A stretch of DNA of 64,000 nucleotides from Deltaproteobacteria bacterium (GCA_018433085.1 JAHDRW010000019.1:62001-126000), one strand, 5' to 3'; numbered from the stretch's first letter, positions 1 through 10,326 are shown. The notes: generated by a model from the sequence alone, not told the origin. Translations and numbers: made by a program.

Positions 1-50
1 CGGTGTGACGGTTTTTCCCGATCTGTCCGGCACGACGCATCCGGAATATA

Positions 51-94
51 CAGAAAAAAGCCGGACAGCTTGCGAGCCGCCCGGCTTTTTTCTG
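51..94. terminator. Bidirectional intrinsic terminator
   Basis: A perfect 14-bp inverted repeat (51-64 and 81-94) has an A-run on its left flank and a T-run on its right, separated by a 16-nt loop. It can terminate transcription in both directions. It presumably ends a gene lying left of the window; nothing before it can be assigned as coding. Confidence 0.85.
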
Positions 95-267
95 TTTCCC
101 ATCGTGGATGCCGGATTTTCTGGTATAATCTCCTTATCGTCCTTTTCGCCAAATACATAACCCGCCATTTTTTGGCACCATTGATTTGTGCTCCACCCAA
201 GGTTGTCTTTGTAAGAAGCCGAATGCATGGATAATTTTCATAAAGGAGGCGGCGTACGGTCACATCG

Positions 268-589
268 TTGAAGTCGGTGGTCTGCGCCGTCTGCATCGCA
301 CTTGCCGCATCTTGTGTTTTCGCCCAGGATCTTAAAAGGGGAAAATATGCTTTTCATCGATCCATATCACGAGGGTTATGCCTGGAGCGACAGACTCACC
401 TCAGGCATACGGGAGACCATCGAGGGCAGGGGTAAAGGCATCAGTATCTTCCGGAGGGACACCAAGAGGAACGCATCCACCGGATTCAAGGAGAACAAGG
501 CCCTGGAGGCAAAGGCCCTGATAGAAAGGTTCAAGCCGGACGTGGTCATCGCCGCGGATGACAATGCATCGCCAGCGGCCGGAGAATAG
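268..589 (+). pseudogene. Decayed ABC-type substrate-binding protein gene (PF04392-like), frameshifted and truncated
   Basis: A Shine-Dalgarno-like AAAGGAGG (242-249) precedes a TTG at 268. That frame reads a signal-peptide-like stretch (hydrophobic, ending in FAQ) up to about position 345. The family-like continuation (LFIDPYHEGYAWSD, then DTKR, then VVIAADDNA) lies in a different frame, starting near 347, so a frameshift separates the secretion signal from the mature protein. The second frame stops at 589, immediately after the DDNA motif that normally sits near residue 100 of a roughly 300-residue protein. Everything downstream is missing, and an rRNA methyltransferase gene on the opposite strand follows. 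The resemblance to the ABC_sub_bind family (uncharacterised periplasmic binding proteins) is by motif recall. It is most likely a remnant. A sequencing error could explain the shift but not the lost C-terminus. Confidence 0.6.
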
Positions 590-679
590 GTTATCTGTCC
601 GCACCTGTTTACCGGTACGGGCGAGCCGACGTCCGGCCGTGCGCCCGAGGGGGAAGATGCTTCAGCGGGGGCCGCGCCG

Positions 680-1831
680 TCAGTACAGATCGTATTCGAC
701 GAGCCTGCCGTCCAGGGGGCCGTTTTTCAGGGGACGCTTCCAGGACGTATGCAGCCCCACCGACTTGATGAGACCGCGGTCGCCGAAATAGACATAGGCC
801 TTCGATCCGGTGCACTTTTTCTTGAGGAAGTCCCCGAATTCCTTCATGAACGCGGCCATGTCCTGTTTTCTGCTCAGGCGTAGGCCATAGGGCGGGTTGG
901 TGATGATGGTCGTGTTCCGAAGCCCGGGGATGTCCTGGAAACGTTTCTTGTTGAGCACGATGTCTTTCCCGCCGGGTAGCCTGCCGGAATTTACCGTGGC
1001 CGCGGCAACCGACTCGCCGGACGAGTCGCTGCCCGATATGAGGCCCTGGGGGAGTTCCCTGATCTCGCGGTCGGTCTGTTTTCTGATCCTGGTCCACAAG
1101 CCGCGGTCGAAATCCGGGAGGTACTCGAAGCCGAAGGCGGTGCGCAGGTATCCGGCCGGAATCCTGCAGTAGTGCATCAGGGCCTCGCACAAGAGCGTAC
1201 CGGAGCCGCACATGGGGTCGTACAGGGGCGTATCGCCCTGCCAGCCGCTGAGCCGGATGATGGATGCGGCAAGGGTCTCCTGCATGGGCGCGTCCATGGA
1301 GTGCTTGCGATAGCCTCTTCGGTGCAGCGAGCCCCCGGAGGTGTCCAGATAGATGGTGGCCTTGTTGTTGGCGATGTGGAGGTTGAAGACCACGTCCGGC
1401 TTGATCCTTTCCACATTGGGCCTGCGGGTGCACCATTCGTTGAAGGTGTCGACGATGGCGTCTTTCAGCACCAGGGCGGCGTACTGGGAGTGGGTGATCC
1501 GGCTGTGCGAGACATTGGAGTTCACCATGAAGGTCTTGTCCAGGCCGAAGATCTCGGGCCACGGGACGCAGCGCGCCATCTTGTAGAGATACTTGGTGTC
1601 GTGGCAGTCGAAGCTGATAAGCGGGGCCAGCACCCGCGTGATGATCCGCGAGAGATAATTGACGCGGTACAGGGTTGCCTTGTCGGCATTGAAATACAGG
1701 CCCCGGAAGGCGGTCTTCACATCGCTTGCCCCCAGAGAGGCTATTTCCCGCGCGCCGAGGTCCTCGATCCCGTCCGCCACCTGGGCGAAGAACCGGTATC
1801 CCTTGAGATAGTCATACATCCTGGTATCCAT
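680..1831 (-). CDS. THUMP-domain class I SAM-dependent RNA methyltransferase (RlmL N-terminal type)
   Basis: This 383-residue protein has the arrangement of the m2G methyltransferases that modify 23S rRNA (RlmL/YcbY N-terminal half, YpsC in Firmicutes). An N-terminal ferredoxin-like/THUMP region (about 1-160) is followed by a Rossmann methyltransferase domain. The SAM-binding motif DPMCGSGT lies near residue 205 and the catalytic NPPYG motif, typical of base-amino methylation, near residue 305. The RlmK half of the fused gammaproteobacterial enzyme is absent, as in most phyla. The start is supported by GAGGG seven bases upstream. It is transcribed alone, convergent with the decayed ABC gene and divergent from the Lon-like gene; a TATAAT-like hexamer lies at 1939-1944 on this strand. 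Confidence 0.88.
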   Translation of the reverse strand: MDTRMYDYLKGYRFFAQVADGIEDLGAREIASLGASDVKTAFRGLYFNADKATLYRVNYLSRIITRVLAPLISFDCHDTKYLYKMARCVPWPEIFGLDKTFMVNSNVSHSRITHSQYAALVLKDAIVDTFNEWCTRRPNVERIKPDVVFNLHIANNKATIYLDTSGGSLHRRGYRKHSMDAPMQETLAASIIRLSGWQGDTPLYDPMCGSGTLLCEALMHYCRIPAGYLRTAFGFEYLPDFDRGLWTRIRKQTDREIRELPQGLISGSDSSGESVAAATVNSGRLPGGKDIVLNKKRFQDIPGLRNTTIITNPPYGLRLSRKQDMAAFMKEFGDFLKKKCTGSKAYVYFGDRGLIKSVGLHTSWKRPLKNGPLDGRLVEYDLY

Positions 1832-2077
1832 GGTAAGCCCTCTTTCTTGAATTCACAAGGCATACAGCACGGGCATGGGAGATGTAAAGGGCCTTGGCGA
1901 GGATGTCTTGCCTTTGAAGACCCAATGAATATTCTTTTATTATATCAGCCCGTTTTCGTGATTCGATTCTTTTTCAGCCAGGCGATTGTGTCCGGAACGG
2001 CCGGGCTCCTGCCTTCTTATGAAAAGGGGCGGCATCTGGCGCCGGATAAAGAGACGGGATGAAGGAGGGAAGAAGAG

Positions 2078-4498
2078 ATGGTTGAAGCGTTATCGCCGGA
2101 CAGGCTCAAGACAAGTTGCGATCCGGATATATTCGGGTGTGCGGACAGCACGGGTATTGCACCCCTCCAGTCGATCATCGGCCAGTCCAAGGCGCTCAGG
2201 GCACTGCAGTTCGGGCTGGACATCTCGAACAAGGGGTTCAACATCTACGTTTCCGGAGCACCGGGCACGGGGAAGAAAACCGCGGTGAAACGGTATCTGG
2301 AGGAGATAGCGAAAGGCAAGCCCACTCCCCCGGACTGGTGCTATGTCAATAACTTTCAGGAGAGCGATCGCCCCAAGGCCATCTCTCTGCCTGCGGGCCG
2401 GGGGAGGGTGTTCAAGAAGCAGGTCGACCGGTTCGTCGACGCTGCGAGGGAAGACATCAAAAAGGCGTTCGAGAGCGAGGAATACATAACCAGGAGAGGC
2501 GATACCATCAAGGAGATCCAGCAGCGCAAGGAAAACCTGATAACCAGAATCAACGAGCGGGCACAGAAGCAGGGGTTTGTCATCCAACCCACCCCCATGG
2601 GCCTGGTGACCATCCCTATGAAGGATAACCGGCCGCTCACCGAGGAGGAGTTCCGGTCTCTGGAAAAAAAGGAGCAGAACGCCATCAGGCGCAAGCAGAA
2701 AACCCTCAACGAGAAGATGAAGGAAACCGGCCGCCAGATGATCGCCATGGAGAGACAGACCCAGGACATGGTGGACAGCCTCGACCGCGAGATCGCCTCC
2801 TACACGCTGGACAACCTCATGGAAGAGCTGAAGGAGAACTTCGACGACATTCCCGAGGTGCTGCGCTATCTCGACGACATGCGCACCGACATGCTGGACA
2901 ACCTCTCCCTGTTCCGCTCGGAGGAGGAAAAGCAGGCAATGCCGCCGGGGATGCCGACAGGACTCCCCCTGCTCCCCAGAGACGACATCCGGTTCCGGAA
3001 ATATAGGGTGAACGTGGCGGTGGACAACACGGATCTAAAAGGTGTGCCCATCATCATGGAGCTCAATCCGTCATACTACAATCTTTTTGGCCGAATCGAA
3101 AAGGAGGCCATGCTGGGGGCGCTGTTCACGGACTTCACCATGATCAGGGCAGGATCGATCCACCGGGCGAACGGCGGCTACCTGATCCTGCCGGTCGAGG
3201 ACGTGCTCAGGAATTATTTTTCCTGGGAGAGCCTGAAGCGCTCCATCCGCAACCGCGAGATCACCATCGAGGAACTGGCCGAGCGGCTGGGCTACATGAC
3301 CACCCGGTGGCTCATGCCCGAGCCCATCCCGTGGCGGGTCAAGGTCGTGCTCATCGGCGAGCCGTGGCTCTATTACCGGCTCTTCGAGCTCGACCCCGAC
3401 TTCCGGGACCTGTTCAAGGTCAAGGCGGACTTCGATAACGTGATGGAGAGGAGTGAAGAAAACATGAGGCATTACGGATCGTTTGTCTGCAGCATCTGCA
3501 ACGAGGAACATTTGAAGCATCTCGACAAGGATGCCATTGCCAAGGTGGTGGAGCATAGCAGCCGGCTCGCCTCCGATCAGCAGAAGCTCTCCACGCGCTT
3601 CGGCGACATCTCGGACATCGTGCGCGAGGCAAGCTTTTATGCCACATCCGAGGATGCCCCCCTGGTCAGTGTGTCACATGTGAAGGAGGCCATCGAGCAG
3701 AGGTTCACCCGTTCGAGCCTCCTGCTCGAGAAACTCCGGGAGATGATCAGCCAGGGCGTGATCAAGATCGATATCGAGGGTGAAAAGCCGGGGCAGGTCA
3801 ACGGTCTCTCCATCATCGACCTGGGGGACATCATGTTCGGCAGGCCGAACAAGATCACGGCGAGCATCGGGCTCGGGAGGGAGGGACTCATCGACATTGA
3901 GCGCGAGGCCAAGCTCGGAGGGCCGATCCATACCAAGGCCGTGCTCATCCTGTCGGGATATCTCGCCCATCGCTATGCCCAGGACAAGCCCTTGAGCCTC
4001 TCAGCACGGCTCGTGTTCGAGCAGAGCTATTCGGGAATCGAGGGCGACTCTGCCTCGTGCGCAGAGCTGTACGCGCTTCTCTCGGGTCTTTCAGGGGTGC
4101 CCATCAAGCAGGGCATCGCGGTCACCGGTTCGGTCAACCAGAAGGGCGAGGTCCAGGCCATCGGCGGGGTCAATGAAAAGATCGAGGGATTCTTCGGGGT
4201 GTGCAAGGAAAAGGGCTTCAACGGCGAGCAGGGGGTTATGATCCCGGCGAGCAACGTGAGGAACCTCGTGCTCAAGGACGAGGTGGTGGACGCGGTGAAA
4301 AGGGGCGATTTCAAGATATGGAGCGTCAGCACGATCGACGAGGGTATTGAGATCCTCACCGGCAGGAAGGCGGGCGAACGGCAGGCGGACGGCACCTTTG
4401 GAAAGGGCACGATCAATCAGCTTGTGGACTCGCAGCTCAAGGAGCTGTCCGAGAAATGGATGAGCTTTTCAAACGGCGATTCGGGAAACGAGCATTGA
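2078..4498 (+). CDS. Lon-like AAA+ ATP-dependent protease (LonB/LonC type)
   Basis: The 806-residue protein is an ATPase-protease fusion of the Lon superfamily lacking the classical Lon N-domain. A P-loop (GAPGTGKK) sits near residue 65. A long charged, probably coiled-coil insertion spans about 110-260, followed by the rest of the AAA module (PF13654 type). The C-terminal S16 protease domain begins near residue 560. Its nucleophile serine lies in EGDSASCAE, where canonical Lon has GPSAG, and the dyad lysine lies in the following GGVNEKIEGF segment. GAAGGAGGG upstream supports the ATG. Enzymes of this type degrade misfolded or regulatory proteins in the cytoplasm; the substrate here is unknown. 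It appears to be monocistronic. Confidence 0.88.
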   Translation: MVEALSPDRLKTSCDPDIFGCADSTGIAPLQSIIGQSKALRALQFGLDISNKGFNIYVSGAPGTGKKTAVKRYLEEIAKGKPTPPDWCYVNNFQESDRPKAISLPAGRGRVFKKQVDRFVDAAREDIKKAFESEEYITRRGDTIKEIQQRKENLITRINERAQKQGFVIQPTPMGLVTIPMKDNRPLTEEEFRSLEKKEQNAIRRKQKTLNEKMKETGRQMIAMERQTQDMVDSLDREIASYTLDNLMEELKENFDDIPEVLRYLDDMRTDMLDNLSLFRSEEEKQAMPPGMPTGLPLLPRDDIRFRKYRVNVAVDNTDLKGVPIIMELNPSYYNLFGRIEKEAMLGALFTDFTMIRAGSIHRANGGYLILPVEDVLRNYFSWESLKRSIRNREITIEELAERLGYMTTRWLMPEPIPWRVKVVLIGEPWLYYRLFELDPDFRDLFKVKADFDNVMERSEENMRHYGSFVCSICNEEHLKHLDKDAIAKVVEHSSRLASDQQKLSTRFGDISDIVREASFYATSEDAPLVSVSHVKEAIEQRFTRSSLLLEKLREMISQGVIKIDIEGEKPGQVNGLSIIDLGDIMFGRPNKITASIGLGREGLIDIEREAKLGGPIHTKAVLILSGYLAHRYAQDKPLSLSARLVFEQSYSGIEGDSASCAELYALLSGLSGVPIKQGIAVTGSVNQKGEVQAIGGVNEKIEGFFGVCKEKGFNGEQGVMIPASNVRNLVLKDEVVDAVKRGDFKIWSVSTIDEGIEILTGRKAGERQADGTFGKGTINQLVDSQLKELSEKWMSFSNGDSGNEH

Positions 4499-4638
4499 CC
4501 CGGTGCCTGGGCTACCTGTCCGCCGGGGTCCTGTGACCGCTCCTCAAGGAGTCGGCGGGCCCCATGGAGCCATCCCGCGAGGAACACTTATGCGCTCTTT
4601 TTTTAAGTGGTCCACAGGCCGATGAATATGGCCTTTCC

Positions 4639-5826
4639 TTACTCCATGCCGGGCAGACTCGCGGCCAGCCTGGCGAACAGCATCGCGCCCACGGCCAGGG
4701 CGGATTCGTCGAAATCGAACTCAGAGCTGTGCAGGGGTCTGGTGAGCCCCTTTTCCGCGTTGCCCGCCCCCAGGAAGAAAAAGCACCCAGGCACCTCCCT
4801 GAGGTAAAACGCCATGTCCTCGCTCGCCATGAGAGGCGGAAGCTCCAGAAGCCCGTCGACCCCCGGCGCGTCGCCGGCCGCCCGGCAGAGGAGGTCGGTC
4901 ATCTGTGCGTCGTTCACCACCGGGGGGTATCCCTCCCGGTAGTCCAGTTTAAAGCCTGCCCCGAACTCGTCGGCGACCCGGGCCACGAGCCTGCGCATGC
5001 AGCCCTGCATGGAGGCCCTCTCTTCCGGGTTCAGGGTCCGCACGGTCCCGGTGAGCTCCACCTCCTCGGCGATGACGTTGGAGGCCTCGCCCCCTCTGAC
5101 GGTGCCGATGTTGATCAGCGACGAGGCGCCCGACTCGCTGTTTGCCGTGTTCAAGGCATGGAGATCGCCGATGATGCGGGCGCTTGCCCTGATGGCGTCT
5201 ATGCCGGTCTCGGGCATGGATGAATGCCCGCTTCTTCCCGTGATTTTCAGGACGAACGAATCCATGGCTGCCATGATCGTTCCCTTGCCCCAGCCGAGAG
5301 TTCCGCAGGGAAGGGCGGTGATGAGGTGGAGGCCGAAGGCGGCATCAACTCCGGGGTTTTTCAGGACGCCGTCCTCGATCATCTTCTTCGCCCCGCCCGC
5401 CCCCTCTTCGGCGGGCTGGAACACGAACTTTATCTGCCCGCGCAGGCGTCTCTTCATGCCGGAGAGGATGGAAGCCGCGCCCAGGAGGATGGCCATGTGG
5501 CCGTCGTGCCCGCACGCGTGCATGACCCCGGGGTTTGTCGAACGGTAGGGCGATAAGGATTTTTCCTGGATGGGCAGGGCGTCCATGTCCGCCCTGAGCA
5601 TCAGGGTCCTTCCCGGGGTTTCTCCCCGGAGCATGCCCACCACGCCGGTTCTGCCCACGCCCTCACGGACCTCCATGCCCAGGTTCCGGAGATAGTCCGC
5701 GATGATGCCCGCCGTGCGGTTTTCGCGGAAGCCCGGCTCGGGATGCCGGTGAAAATCCCGCCTGAGCCTGACCATCTCGTCCCTGAGCCCGGATACCCTT
5801 TGCTCGATCTCGGCTATGACATTCAT
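4639..5826 (-). CDS. M20 family amidohydrolase (hippurate hydrolase / N-acyl-amino acid deacylase type)
   Basis: This cytoplasmic metallopeptidase-fold amidohydrolase of about 395 residues belongs to the M20D/AbgB-HipO family. The family hydrolyses N-acyl or N-aroyl amino acids to a free acid and an amino acid. Visible signatures are HPEPGF near the N-terminus, the metal-binding ACGHDGH near residue 100, and the PAEEGAGGA catalytic glutamate motif near residue 135. A dimerisation lid domain and a second metal histidine follow. The ATG at 5826 is chosen because the family starts 10-15 residues before RRDFHRHPE; upstream in-frame ATGs would add about 40 non-conserved residues. The precise substrate cannot be inferred. 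Confidence 0.87.
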   Translation of the reverse strand: MNVIAEIEQRVSGLRDEMVRLRRDFHRHPEPGFRENRTAGIIADYLRNLGMEVREGVGRTGVVGMLRGETPGRTLMLRADMDALPIQEKSLSPYRSTNPGVMHACGHDGHMAILLGAASILSGMKRRLRGQIKFVFQPAEEGAGGAKKMIEDGVLKNPGVDAAFGLHLITALPCGTLGWGKGTIMAAMDSFVLKITGRSGHSSMPETGIDAIRASARIIGDLHALNTANSESGASSLINIGTVRGGEASNVIAEEVELTGTVRTLNPEERASMQGCMRRLVARVADEFGAGFKLDYREGYPPVVNDAQMTDLLCRAAGDAPGVDGLLELPPLMASEDMAFYLREVPGCFFFLGAGNAEKGLTRPLHSSEFDFDESALAVGAMLFARLAASLPGME

Positions 5827-5954
5827 GCTCTCATTATAACAGGATCTTGTCTCCCCGGGGAGCCGTGGTTTTCTCATGGACCCCGTGTCCCGGGTTTTCA
5901 TGATGCTTGAAACAAGGGATCTTTCCCGGCCCCAGTGGCGTTCCATAACCCTGC

Positions 5955-5982
5955 TTGATTATTCCCGGGGACCTGGTATATT
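5955..5982 (+). promoter_or_regulatory. Sigma-70-type promoter for the activase gene
   Basis: TTGATT (5955-5960) and TATATT (5977-5982) are separated by 16 bp and lie about 115 bp upstream of the GTG start at 6097. The stretch after the -10 is AT-rich. No other good candidate lies between the two divergent genes. Confidence 0.5.
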
Positions 5983-6096
5983 AATTGTAAAAGAAATGTA
6001 AAACCATACGATGGTCATGTGCCGGGCCACGGGGATAGGCTGGGTAGGCCTTTGTTCGGCATGACCTGTTGAGAAGGGCAGTGAGGAGGAAAAACC

Positions 6097-9000
6097 GTGA
6101 AGAATTCTGTCATCGGCATCGATGTGGGCTCTGTGTCCGTGGGACTGGCAGTGCTCGGACCTGAAGGGAACATTGCCGGCATTGATTATCGCATCCATGG
6201 GGGGAGGATACGGGAAACCCTTGCCGAAATGCTCGGCTCGATCGCTCCGCAGGGAAGGTTCCTCGTTGCAATAACCTCATCGACCCCGCCTTCGGTCCGC
6301 TTCAGTGAGCGGGTGGACAATCAGGTGGCCGTGATCGCGGCGGCGAGGCACCTTCATCCCGGGGTCCGCTCCATCCTTCAGGTAGGTGCGGAGAAGTTCT
6401 CTCTTATTCTCTTTGACGGCCAGGGCAACTATCTCTCGAGCAGGACGAACACCTCGTGCGCGGCCGGGACCGGGAGCTTCCTCGACCAGCAGGCCGTGAG
6501 GCTGAGCCTGGAGGGCACCCCGGAGCTGAGCCGGATGGCACTGGAAAACCGCGGGCCCATCCCGAAGATCGCATCCCGGTGCGCTGTGTTTGCCAAGACC
6601 GATATCATCCATGCGCAGCAGGAGGGATATTCGCTTCACGAGATCTGTGACGGCCTGTGCCAGGGGCTTGCCAGGAACATTGCGGACACCCTGTTCGCAG
6701 GCGTGAAGGTCGAGGGGCCGGTCGTGTTCTGCGGAGGTGTATCGAAAAACAGGGCCGTGGGAAGGCATATCGGCGAGATGGTGGGAAGAGAGCTTGAGGT
6801 GGACGGGTATTCGCATGTCTATGGAGCCATTGGCTCTGCCGTCCGGTTGCGGGAAAGGACCGGAGAGCCGGACGTGTCGTTCATCCGGCCCGGAGACGTC
6901 GTTCTCCCCCGTGACGATTCGAGGGCATACGCCTTTGACGGCTTGAGCCTCACCGGTTCGTCATACCCGGACTTCTCGGCGCACGAGCGCTACGATTACC
7001 AGGTGCTGACGAGAAAGGTTCCCGATACGGTGGAGGTGGATGTATACGAAGACCTCTCAGGTGCAGGGGCCGCCGGTGTCTTTCTCGGGATCGATATCGG
7101 TTCCACCAGCACCAAGGCGGTCCTCATGGATGGGTCGAAGACCGTGATGGCGGGTCTGTACACCAGGACCGCGGGCAGGCCCGTGGATGCGGTGTGCGCG
7201 GTGTTCGAAGCCGTCGACGCCCTCAAGGCCCGATACGGATTCTCGCCCGTCATTCTCGGCAGCGGGACAACGGGCTCCGGCAGGAAGCTGATCGGCGGGA
7301 TCATCCGCGCAGATATGGTGGTCGATGAGATATCCGCCCACGCAAAGGCCGCCTGTGAGCTGAATCCCGAGGTCGACACCATCATCGAGATCGGTGGGCA
7401 GGACTCCAAGTTCACCACCCTCAAACACGGGCAGGTGAACTTCTCGATCATGAACACGGTCTGCGCGGCAGGCACGGGCAGTTTTATCGAGGAGCAGGCC
7501 CGGAAGATGAGCTGCCCCCTCCACGAGTATGCGGACCGCACCCTGGGCGTGAAGGCCCCTCTCGCAAGTGACCGGTGCACGGTGTTCATGGAGCGGGACA
7601 TGAACTATTGCCTCTCGGAAGGGTATTCGCCCGACGAGGTTCTGGCCTCGGCCCTGCACTCGGTGTGCGAGAACTACCTGACCAAGGTCGCCGTGGAGGG
7701 GATGATCGGCCGGACCATCCTGTTCCAGGGCGCCACCGCAAAAAACGCGGCCCTTGTGGCGGCATTCGAGCACCGGTTGGGCAGGCCCGTCATCGTCTCC
7801 AGATTCTGTCACCTTACGGGCGCCATGGGCGTGGCCCTCATGCTTGCCGAAAAGGGGGTCGAGCAGACCGCCTTCGCCGGGCTCGGCCTGTATCGGAGCC
7901 GCATTCCCGTCCGCACCGAGGTGTGCACGCTCTGCCCGAACAGCTGCAAGATCACGGTGGCGGATATCGACGGCAGAAGCGTCGCCTGCGGGTTCCTCTG
8001 CGGCAGGGACTACGAGACAGGGAAGCGGGCGGATGCGGACCGTTCGGGGTTCGACCTGCTCAGGCAGCGCAAGAGTATGTATGCATATCCGTTTCAGGGC
8101 CGTTCAGAACGGGGTATTACCATCGGCATCCCGGCCGCGCTCCATCTGTTCGACGACCTGGAGTTCTGGCGGTACTTTTTCGACCTGCTCTCCATCCACA
8201 CCGTCACGAGCCGGGGATTGAAGGGCGCTCTCAAGGAGGGGAGGTATCTGGCAGGGGCCGAGTTCTGCGCACCCATGACCGCCCTGCACGGTCACGTCGC
8301 ATATCTCATGGACAAATGCGACTATGTCTTCGCGCCCTTCTATTTCGAGGAGCGGACGCAGGACACCCCGGCCAGAAGGCAGTATTGCTACTATACCCAA
8401 TACGCGCCGAGCCTGGCCGGCGTCGCGGCGGGAGATCAGTGTCACAGGGTCCTCTCACCCCTGGTCCGCTATCTCTACAGCAGCCTCCGAACCAAGTTCG
8501 AGCTCTTCGCCATGCTCAAGGAAATCACGGGCGGCCGGATCTCCTATCGTGAGGTCTCGCATGCCTACGACAGTGCCCTTGCCCGGCGCGAGCAATCACG
8601 GAAGGCCGGGATCGAGCTGTGTGCGCGTGAGAGGGCAAAGGCCCATGGCATCCAGGTGGTGCTTCTGGGAAGGCCCTACACCGTGCTAGACCCAACCATG
8701 AACAAGGGCATCATCGACATCTTCGCCTCCCAGGGCGTGCCGGTCTATTTTCAGGACATGATCCCCGAGCAGGAGATCACCGATGCGTCTCTGAAAGAGC
8801 TGCTGGACGATCTGCCCTGGAGGCACGCGGCCGACATCCTGCGCACGGCCGATACCGTGGCCGGGATGGAGGGGGTGTATCCCGTGTTCGTCACCTCGTT
8901 CCGCTGCTCACCGGACTCCTTCGCCGCAGAGTACTTCAAGAATCTCATGAACTCACGCGGCAAGCCCTACCTGATTCTCCAGCTGGACGAGCACGATTCG

Positions 9001-10326
9001 AACGTGGGTTACGAGACCAGGATCGAGGCCGGCTTGAGGTCTTTCTCGAATCATTTCTCCCGCAGGCGCTTCGCGCCCCCGTCCATCCTCCCGTCCATCT
9101 CGCCGGAGAAGAGGATCGGGAATAGGACCATCGTCGTGCCCAACTGGGACCGTTTCTCCTGCAGCCTTCTGGCCGCATCCCTGCGCAGGGAAGGTTTCGA
9201 CGCCAGGCTCATGGACCAGACCGGTACAGGGCTTCAGAGAAGCCTCAGGCACAATACCGGTGAGTGCATTCCCATCAACATCATGGCGCAGGAGTTCATG
9301 GACTACCTGACGGGGAACGATCTGGACCCGGCCCGGTGCGTGCTGTGGATCGGCAACGGGGAAATCCCCTGCAACCTGAAGGTGATCCCCCATCACATCA
9401 AGAACATCCTGAACAAGAGCGGTCCGGCCATGAGCAGGGCCCACGTCTACCGCGGGGACATCTCGTTTCTGGACATCTCGCTCAAGGCCGGGGTGAACGC
9501 GTACTTCGCCTTCATGTTCGGGGGCATGCTCAGGAGGGCCGCCTGCAGGCTGCGGCCGTATGAACTCCATGCGGGAAGCGTGGACGAGGTGATCGAGGAC
9601 GGGCTCAAGCTCTTTATCGATGCGTTCGAGGGCCTGTCCTCGCGCGAAGATGTCCTCAAGGCCGTGGTCGACCGTCTCAGGGCCATACCGCTGCGTTCCG
9701 AGTCCAGGCCCCGCGTGGCCATATTCGGGGACCTGTACGTGCGTGACAACGACGCCATGAACCAGGGTCTCATCACGTTTGTCGAGGCATGTGGGGGCGA
9801 GGTGATCACCACCCCCTACAGCAGCTATGCAAAGATGGTGTCCCGCCCCTATTTCAAGAAGTGGTTCAACGAGGGCAAATACGTGCGGAGCTTTTCCTGC
9901 CGGGCCGTGCTCTCGGCACTGACCACACTGGAGAAGAAGTATTACCGCTATTTCCAGCAGGTGCTGGGAGAGCCCGACCACGAGTTCAACGATCCCGTCG
10001 AACACATCCTGGAGCCATACCGCCTCAGGAGCGAGCACAGCGGGGAGACCATGGACAATATTCTCAAGACACATTACATCCGGAAATACTACCCGGATGT
10101 AGCGCTCTTCATCCAGGCCAACCCCGCCTTCTGCTGCGCCGCGATGGTGACCGAGGCAATGGCCGGCAGGATCGAACGGGTCACCGGGGTACCGGTGGTG
10201 AACGTGACCTATGACGGCACCTTCGGCGAGAAGAACAGCGTCATAGTGCCCTATCTGGCCTTTCCCCGGAAACCGGGGCAGGCGGACTCCGTGCAGGACG
10301 CCATCAGCAGGGCGGGGGGGTTCTGA
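6097..10326 (+). CDS. Giant acyl-CoA dehydratase activase (BadF/HgdC ATPase duplication with DUF2229 and HgdB-like domains)
   Basis: This 1409-residue protein combines two ASKHA-type ATPase domains with a C-terminal dehydratase-like region. The first ATPase starts at once (GIDVGSVSVG); the second starts near residue 328 (GIDIGSTSTK). Each has the iron-sulfur signature of HgdC-type archerases: CAAGTGSF (about 121 and 455) and a later Cys (SRCAVF near 162, SDRCTVF near 494). A CTLCPNSC cluster-like motif near residue 610 opens the DUF2229 region, followed by HgdB/BcrC-like segments. HgdC-family proteins use ATP to push an electron into 2-hydroxyacyl-CoA dehydratases or benzoyl-CoA reductases. 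In these long versions the client is usually unknown. GTG start with GAGGAGG upstream. No separate dehydratase subunits lie next to it. Confidence 0.88.
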   Translation: MKNSVIGIDVGSVSVGLAVLGPEGNIAGIDYRIHGGRIRETLAEMLGSIAPQGRFLVAITSSTPPSVRFSERVDNQVAVIAAARHLHPGVRSILQVGAEKFSLILFDGQGNYLSSRTNTSCAAGTGSFLDQQAVRLSLEGTPELSRMALENRGPIPKIASRCAVFAKTDIIHAQQEGYSLHEICDGLCQGLARNIADTLFAGVKVEGPVVFCGGVSKNRAVGRHIGEMVGRELEVDGYSHVYGAIGSAVRLRERTGEPDVSFIRPGDVVLPRDDSRAYAFDGLSLTGSSYPDFSAHERYDYQVLTRKVPDTVEVDVYEDLSGAGAAGVFLGIDIGSTSTKAVLMDGSKTVMAGLYTRTAGRPVDAVCAVFEAVDALKARYGFSPVILGSGTTGSGRKLIGGIIRADMVVDEISAHAKAACELNPEVDTIIEIGGQDSKFTTLKHGQVNFSIMNTVCAAGTGSFIEEQARKMSCPLHEYADRTLGVKAPLASDRCTVFMERDMNYCLSEGYSPDEVLASALHSVCENYLTKVAVEGMIGRTILFQGATAKNAALVAAFEHRLGRPVIVSRFCHLTGAMGVALMLAEKGVEQTAFAGLGLYRSRIPVRTEVCTLCPNSCKITVADIDGRSVACGFLCGRDYETGKRADADRSGFDLLRQRKSMYAYPFQGRSERGITIGIPAALHLFDDLEFWRYFFDLLSIHTVTSRGLKGALKEGRYLAGAEFCAPMTALHGHVAYLMDKCDYVFAPFYFEERTQDTPARRQYCYYTQYAPSLAGVAAGDQCHRVLSPLVRYLYSSLRTKFELFAMLKEITGGRISYREVSHAYDSALARREQSRKAGIELCARERAKAHGIQVVLLGRPYTVLDPTMNKGIIDIFASQGVPVYFQDMIPEQEITDASLKELLDDLPWRHAADILRTADTVAGMEGVYPVFVTSFRCSPDSFAAEYFKNLMNSRGKPYLILQLDEHDSNVGYETRIEAGLRSFSNHFSRRRFAPPSILPSISPEKRIGNRTIVVPNWDRFSCSLLAASLRREGFDARLMDQTGTGLQRSLRHNTGECIPINIMAQEFMDYLTGNDLDPARCVLWIGNGEIPCNLKVIPHHIKNILNKSGPAMSRAHVYRGDISFLDISLKAGVNAYFAFMFGGMLRRAACRLRPYELHAGSVDEVIEDGLKLFIDAFEGLSSREDVLKAVVDRLRAIPLRSESRPRVAIFGDLYVRDNDAMNQGLITFVEACGGEVITTPYSSYAKMVSRPYFKKWFNEGKYVRSFSCRAVLSALTTLEKKYYRYFQQVLGEPDHEFNDPVEHILEPYRLRSEHSGETMDNILKTHYIRKYYPDVALFIQANPAFCCAAMVTEAMAGRIERVTGVPVVNVTYDGTFGEKNSVIVPYLAFPRKPGQADSVQDAISRAGGF

